Shown here: positions 6,445 to 8,751 of the stretch, in pieces
How positions within the stretch are numbered: the first letter of the stretch is position 1
Layout of the letters: every line of letters starts with the position of its first letter
Assembly: GCA_007124075.1 (NCBI GenBank)
Contig: SLFV01000004.1
Span: forward strand, 1-8,751
Length of the DNA stretch: 8,751 bases
Origin: Roseimaritima sp.
GTDB lineage: Bacteria; Planctomycetota; Planctomycetia; Pirellulales; Pirellulaceae
Reading direction: 5' to 3'
Translations under genes and position numbers: made by a program
The notes under the pieces: model-generated
Databases searched by the model: none
What the model was told of the DNA's origin: nothing
What the model saw: the letters and a program-made list of their open reading frames with translations, nothing else

Positions 6445-7179
6445 TCAAAACGATTCGCGACGCGCTAATTCATCGCGGAGCTTTGCGGCCAGTTCATACT
6501 TTTCCTCAGCTACGGCCGCGTTCAATCGTTCCAGCAATGTGCTGCCAACTTCGTATTCTTGCCTCATGGATTCCCGCAGCATCTCCAATCGCTGAACCAA
6601 TTCATCATTTTCAAAATGCTCCTCGATGTCATGTTCGATAAAGATTTTTCGGATCGCTTCCAAGCCCGTATTGAACGACTGTACCGCAGCTTCTCCGCCG
6701 TTTTCCATTAACTCCGCCAAAGCCAGCGCTTGCGTCCGCTGGAACCAAACAAAGGGGCGGTACTCTTCGTGCGTCATCGTCCACTCTTCATCAGGGGAGT
6801 GACGGGTGGAAACATCCATCAGCTCCAACGTATGGTCGGCGTCCATCACAGCGCGACGGTAATACTCCAGTCGCAACCAGCAGATTCGACGATGGTACAT
6901 TTGCATGAACTCTCGATCGACCTCGTTGCATTCGTCCTCAGAAAGCTCGAAATCACTCTCCTTTAATTCCCGCATTTTCAGGTATTCAAGATACGATTCG
7001 CAGCCATGCGGGTGCGAGCCATCAGGACGACCGACCACCTCCAACTGCAGCAGCCCCATGTCAACCCGCATTTGCAGGATATCGCGTTGATCCGAACCTT
7101 TTTCCAAACGGACTGCCAGCGATGTGGGATCATAAGGCCATTGTTTTAGCAATCGATCGATATGTCGTGGTCGCTTCAT
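6445..7179 (-). CDS. UVR-motif (UvrB/UvrC-like) protein, planctomycete type
   Basis: This 244-residue cytoplasmic protein has unknown function. The C-terminal part (about 213-240, LLERLNAAVAEEKYELAAKL) is a UVR motif, the helical hairpin that UvrB and UvrC use to contact each other and that also appears in McsA and Clp-linked proteins. The upstream part is acidic and helical: a basic start (MKRPRHIDRLLKQWPYDP), then ILQMRVDMGLLQLEVVGRPDG (33-53), a Trp/Tyr/Arg-rich helix (about 94-120), and a TPR-like pair of helices (about 141-183). No nuclease or helicase motif is seen, so it is not UvrB or UvrC itself. I chose the ATG at 7179: earlier in-frame starts (up to 7374) would overlap the glycosyltransferase gene and add a low-complexity Ser/Arg-rich stretch unlike the rest. 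The Shine-Dalgarno is weak (GAAAGA). It lies 103 bp downstream of the glycosyltransferase and is convergent with glnS. Confidence 0.78.
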   Translation of the reverse strand: MKRPRHIDRLLKQWPYDPTSLAVRLEKGSDQRDILQMRVDMGLLQLEVVGRPDGSHPHGCESYLEYLKMRELKESDFELSEDECNEVDREFMQMYHRRICWLRLEYYRRAVMDADHTLELMDVSTRHSPDEEWTMTHEEYRPFVWFQRTQALALAELMENGGEAAVQSFNTGLEAIRKIFIEHDIEEHFENDELVQRLEMLRESMRQEYEVGSTLLERLNAAVAEEKYELAAKLRDELARRESF

Positions 7180-7264
7180 TCTTTCGGTACTTACAGAGGA
7201 GTCTACTGGCGAAGAACAAGGCAGTCGCATCATTGCCACGCGGCTGCCGTCCCTGCCACGATTT

Positions 7265-7270
7265 AGTATA
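7265..7270 (-). promoter_or_regulatory. Possible -10 element before the UVR-motif gene
   Basis: The minus strand reads TATACT in the 103-bp gap between the glycosyltransferase stop and the UVR-motif start. The -35 region is poor. If used, it would give a leader of about 79 bases and make the UVR gene partly independent of the genes upstream. Confidence 0.3.
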
Positions 7271-7282
7271 GCTGACATGCGA

Positions 7283-8377
7283 CTATCGAGAAGCCTGGAG
7301 GAGCAGGGCTTCAAACTGGTCAACCATGTTTTCCCAGGAAAAACGCTGCAATACGTCTGGCGCGGCATCCGCAAGGCGATTTCGCAAGCAGGCCGACCGC
7401 ATCAGTTTTTCCAAATCTGTTGAGAAATCCTGCGCGGTGGACAACCATCCATCCACGTCATGCCGAATGATCTCACGGGGGCCACTATCACAGTCTATCG
7501 CCAGGGACGCAACCCCGGCAGCCATCGCCTCCAGCAGTGCTGAGGGGAATCCTTCGTACCGGCTGGGCAATACAAAAAGGTCCGCCTGCGCATACAGCGG
7601 GGCGACAGGACGGACCCAACCCAAAAGTTTGATCCGCGAGGCTAGGCCCAGGGCTTCGATTTGGTGCTGCAAGCCGTCGTGCTGATCGCCATCGCCCGCA
7701 ATCCAGACATGCCAATCCGGATGACGACTGGCGATGTTCCCAAATGCGGTAATCAACCGATCCCAGCCCTTTTCATGCGACAATCGGCCGACACCGAGAA
7801 TGACGGAAGTCGCGGACTGCTTTGCGATTGGGGACTGCAGTGTTGATTCGGATAGCGGTGCGGTAACGGCGGAAGGAATAATCGCCGCGGGTAGACGATG
7901 CCAACGCCGCATGTGATCGGCACTGGTAGCCGTCAGGGCGACCAGGCGACTGGCGCTTCGATACTGGATACGACGCAGTAAACCCCAAAATGGTCCCAGG
8001 CGTTGCTGGGCGGGATCGCTGCGTTCGGAGACCACAACGGGAAGCCTGGTCAAACCAGTCGCCAATAGCGTCAAGACGTTGGTACGATCGCAAAAACTCA
8101 GAACAACGTCGGGGCGGCTGTTGCGAATCGCACGCCGCAAAGATGCGATCCGTTTCAAATTGCTGAGAATCGCCTGCACCAGATTCTCGCTGTTGCCCAA
8201 CCGTGACAAACAAACGCGGTGGATTCCCTCCGGGAGGTCATGCCGGTCGCGCAGCCCATCATCCAAAGTAACGAGGCAAACCGTGTGCCCTCGACCGGAA
8301 AAATCGCTGACCAATCCCGCCATTACCCGCTCCGCACCACCACCGGACAAGGAATGAATAACGCAGGTAATTCGCAT
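7283..8377 (-). CDS. Glycosyltransferase, GT4 family (GT-B fold)
   Basis: This 364-residue enzyme probably transfers a sugar from a nucleotide-sugar donor to a lipid-linked or polysaccharide acceptor at the inner face of the membrane; donor and acceptor are not known. The N-terminal acceptor domain opens with ITCVIHSLSGGGAERVM, the GGGAE glycine loop typical of GT4 enzymes for exopolysaccharide or O-antigen. The C-terminal donor domain shows GVGRLSHEKGWDRLI (195-209, with the sugar-phosphate-contacting Arg198 and Lys203), LGWV (252-255), and the E-x7-E motif in SRYEGFPSALLEAMAAG (272-288; Glu275 and Glu283). There is no signal peptide. The ATG at 8377 is preferred since the protein then begins at the conserved first beta-strand; the frame extends to an ATG at 8446, which would overlap the preceding gene and add 23 unconserved-looking residues. 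No clear Shine-Dalgarno is present. It follows the LOG-family gene after 37 bp, on the same strand. Confidence 0.88.
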   Translation of the reverse strand: MRITCVIHSLSGGGAERVMAGLVSDFSGRGHTVCLVTLDDGLRDRHDLPEGIHRVCLSRLGNSENLVQAILSNLKRIASLRRAIRNSRPDVVLSFCDRTNVLTLLATGLTRLPVVVSERSDPAQQRLGPFWGLLRRIQYRSASRLVALTATSADHMRRWHRLPAAIIPSAVTAPLSESTLQSPIAKQSATSVILGVGRLSHEKGWDRLITAFGNIASRHPDWHVWIAGDGDQHDGLQHQIEALGLASRIKLLGWVRPVAPLYAQADLFVLPSRYEGFPSALLEAMAAGVASLAIDCDSGPREIIRHDVDGWLSTAQDFSTDLEKLMRSACLRNRLADAAPDVLQRFSWENMVDQFEALLLQASR

Positions 8378-8414
8378 GGAATGTATTTTGCCAACGAAGT
8401 TGCAGCAACGATCG

Positions 8415-8751
8415 TCAACGGGACTGGGGGGCGCGTGCGTGATCATTGATCGTGTTGATCAACATTCGTAAACGGCCTAGTGCCTTACGATCGAAATGGA
8501 AAACCAACCTTGTCAAACCACGCAACTCTACCTCGGCACTCTCCTCCGGCAGTGGCCCGGATTGGGAGAACGTCCCGCTTAAAAGGATATCCGAGTATTC
8601 GTCTTTGATTTGCTGCAGCAGCGTCTCGGGCAATCGTTGGGTTAGTCGTAACACTAACCGGTCAGCGACGTATCGCATGCTGTGATAGACCCGATAGAAA
8701 CCCAGGATCTCCCAGACCGCGGTTTGGACCGAAACGGTGATCTTGAAAAAG
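8415..8751 (-). CDS. LOG-family (TIGR00730-like, Rossmann-fold) protein, C-terminal fragment
   Basis: The reading frame is open to the right edge of the window, giving the last 111 residues of a longer protein; the ATG at 8678 is internal. The first visible residues, FFKITVSVQTAVWEILGFYRVYHS, run on into MRYVADRLVLRLTQRL and the end LTRLVFHFDRKALGRLRMLI. From memory this resembles the C-terminal extension that follows the nucleotide-binding core in planctomycete members of the LOG family (formerly 'lysine decarboxylase-like', relatives of nucleoside 5'-monophosphate phosphoribohydrolase). The catalytic PGGxGTxxE motif would lie outside the window, so activity cannot be judged. It ends 37 bp before the glycosyltransferase start and may form an operon with it. 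Confidence 0.6.
   Translation of the reverse strand, partial: FFKITVSVQTAVWEILGFYRVYHSMRYVADRLVLRLTQRLPETLLQQIKDEYSDILLSGTFSQSGPLPEESAEVELRGLTRLVFHFDRKALGRLRMLINTINDHARAPQSR

Noticed and set aside
7180..7374. Longer N-terminus for the UVR-motif protein
   Set aside because: It would overlap the end of the glycosyltransferase by about 90 bp and add a Ser/Arg-rich stretch with no family character; MKRPRH at 7179 is the natural start.
8378..8446. Longer N-terminus for the glycosyltransferase from the ATG at 8446
   Set aside because: It overlaps the LOG-family gene by 32 bp, and the added residues come before the first beta-strand, where GT4 enzymes normally start.
8446..8685. + strand frame of 79 codons opposite the LOG-family fragment
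   Set aside because: The minus strand here gives a protein that continues in frame to the window edge and looks family-like; the + frame is Ser/Arg-rich with no motif.

Overview
The window looks like chromosomal DNA from a planctomycete, probably of the Pirellula/Rhodopirellula type. The reasons are an ECF sigma factor of the planctomycete-expanded Sigma70_ECF type placed directly before a large Ser/Thr kinase with a membrane anchor and TPRs, a UVR-motif protein that resembles proteins I know from planctomycetes, moderate GC content, and frequent weak or absent Shine-Dalgarno sites. This assignment is inference; there is no rRNA or other marker gene here.

Layout from left to right. Positions 1-232 (+) hold the C-terminal end of a luciferase-like flavin monooxygenase of the MupA/Atu3671 type, a family usually found in or beside NRPS/PKS genes. 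It converges on a three-gene minus-strand unit that reads, from right to left: ECF sigma factor (4259-3627), 856-residue Ser/Thr protein kinase (3610-1040), and an arginyl/leucyl-tRNA-protein transferase of the Ate/Bpt family (1040-267). The kinase stop codon and transferase start codon share one base (TGATG), so the two are probably translationally coupled. A 403-bp divergent intergenic region (4260-4662) separates this unit from glnS (4663-6357, +), which encodes glutaminyl-tRNA synthetase. That region has a good extended -10 for the sigma-factor unit and several perfect short inverted repeats. After glnS, a small hairpin followed by a T-run could be its terminator.

The right part is a second minus-strand group reading leftward: the C-terminal part of a LOG-family protein (8751-8415, cut by the window edge), a GT4 glycosyltransferase (8377-7283), and a UVR-motif protein (7179-6445) with a possible promoter of its own.

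The most interesting feature is the first unit: a sigma factor and a membrane-anchored sensor kinase, a common planctomycete signalling pair, tied by translational coupling to an enzyme that tags protein N-termini for degradation. No tRNA, rRNA, CRISPR array, insertion sequence or phage gene was seen.
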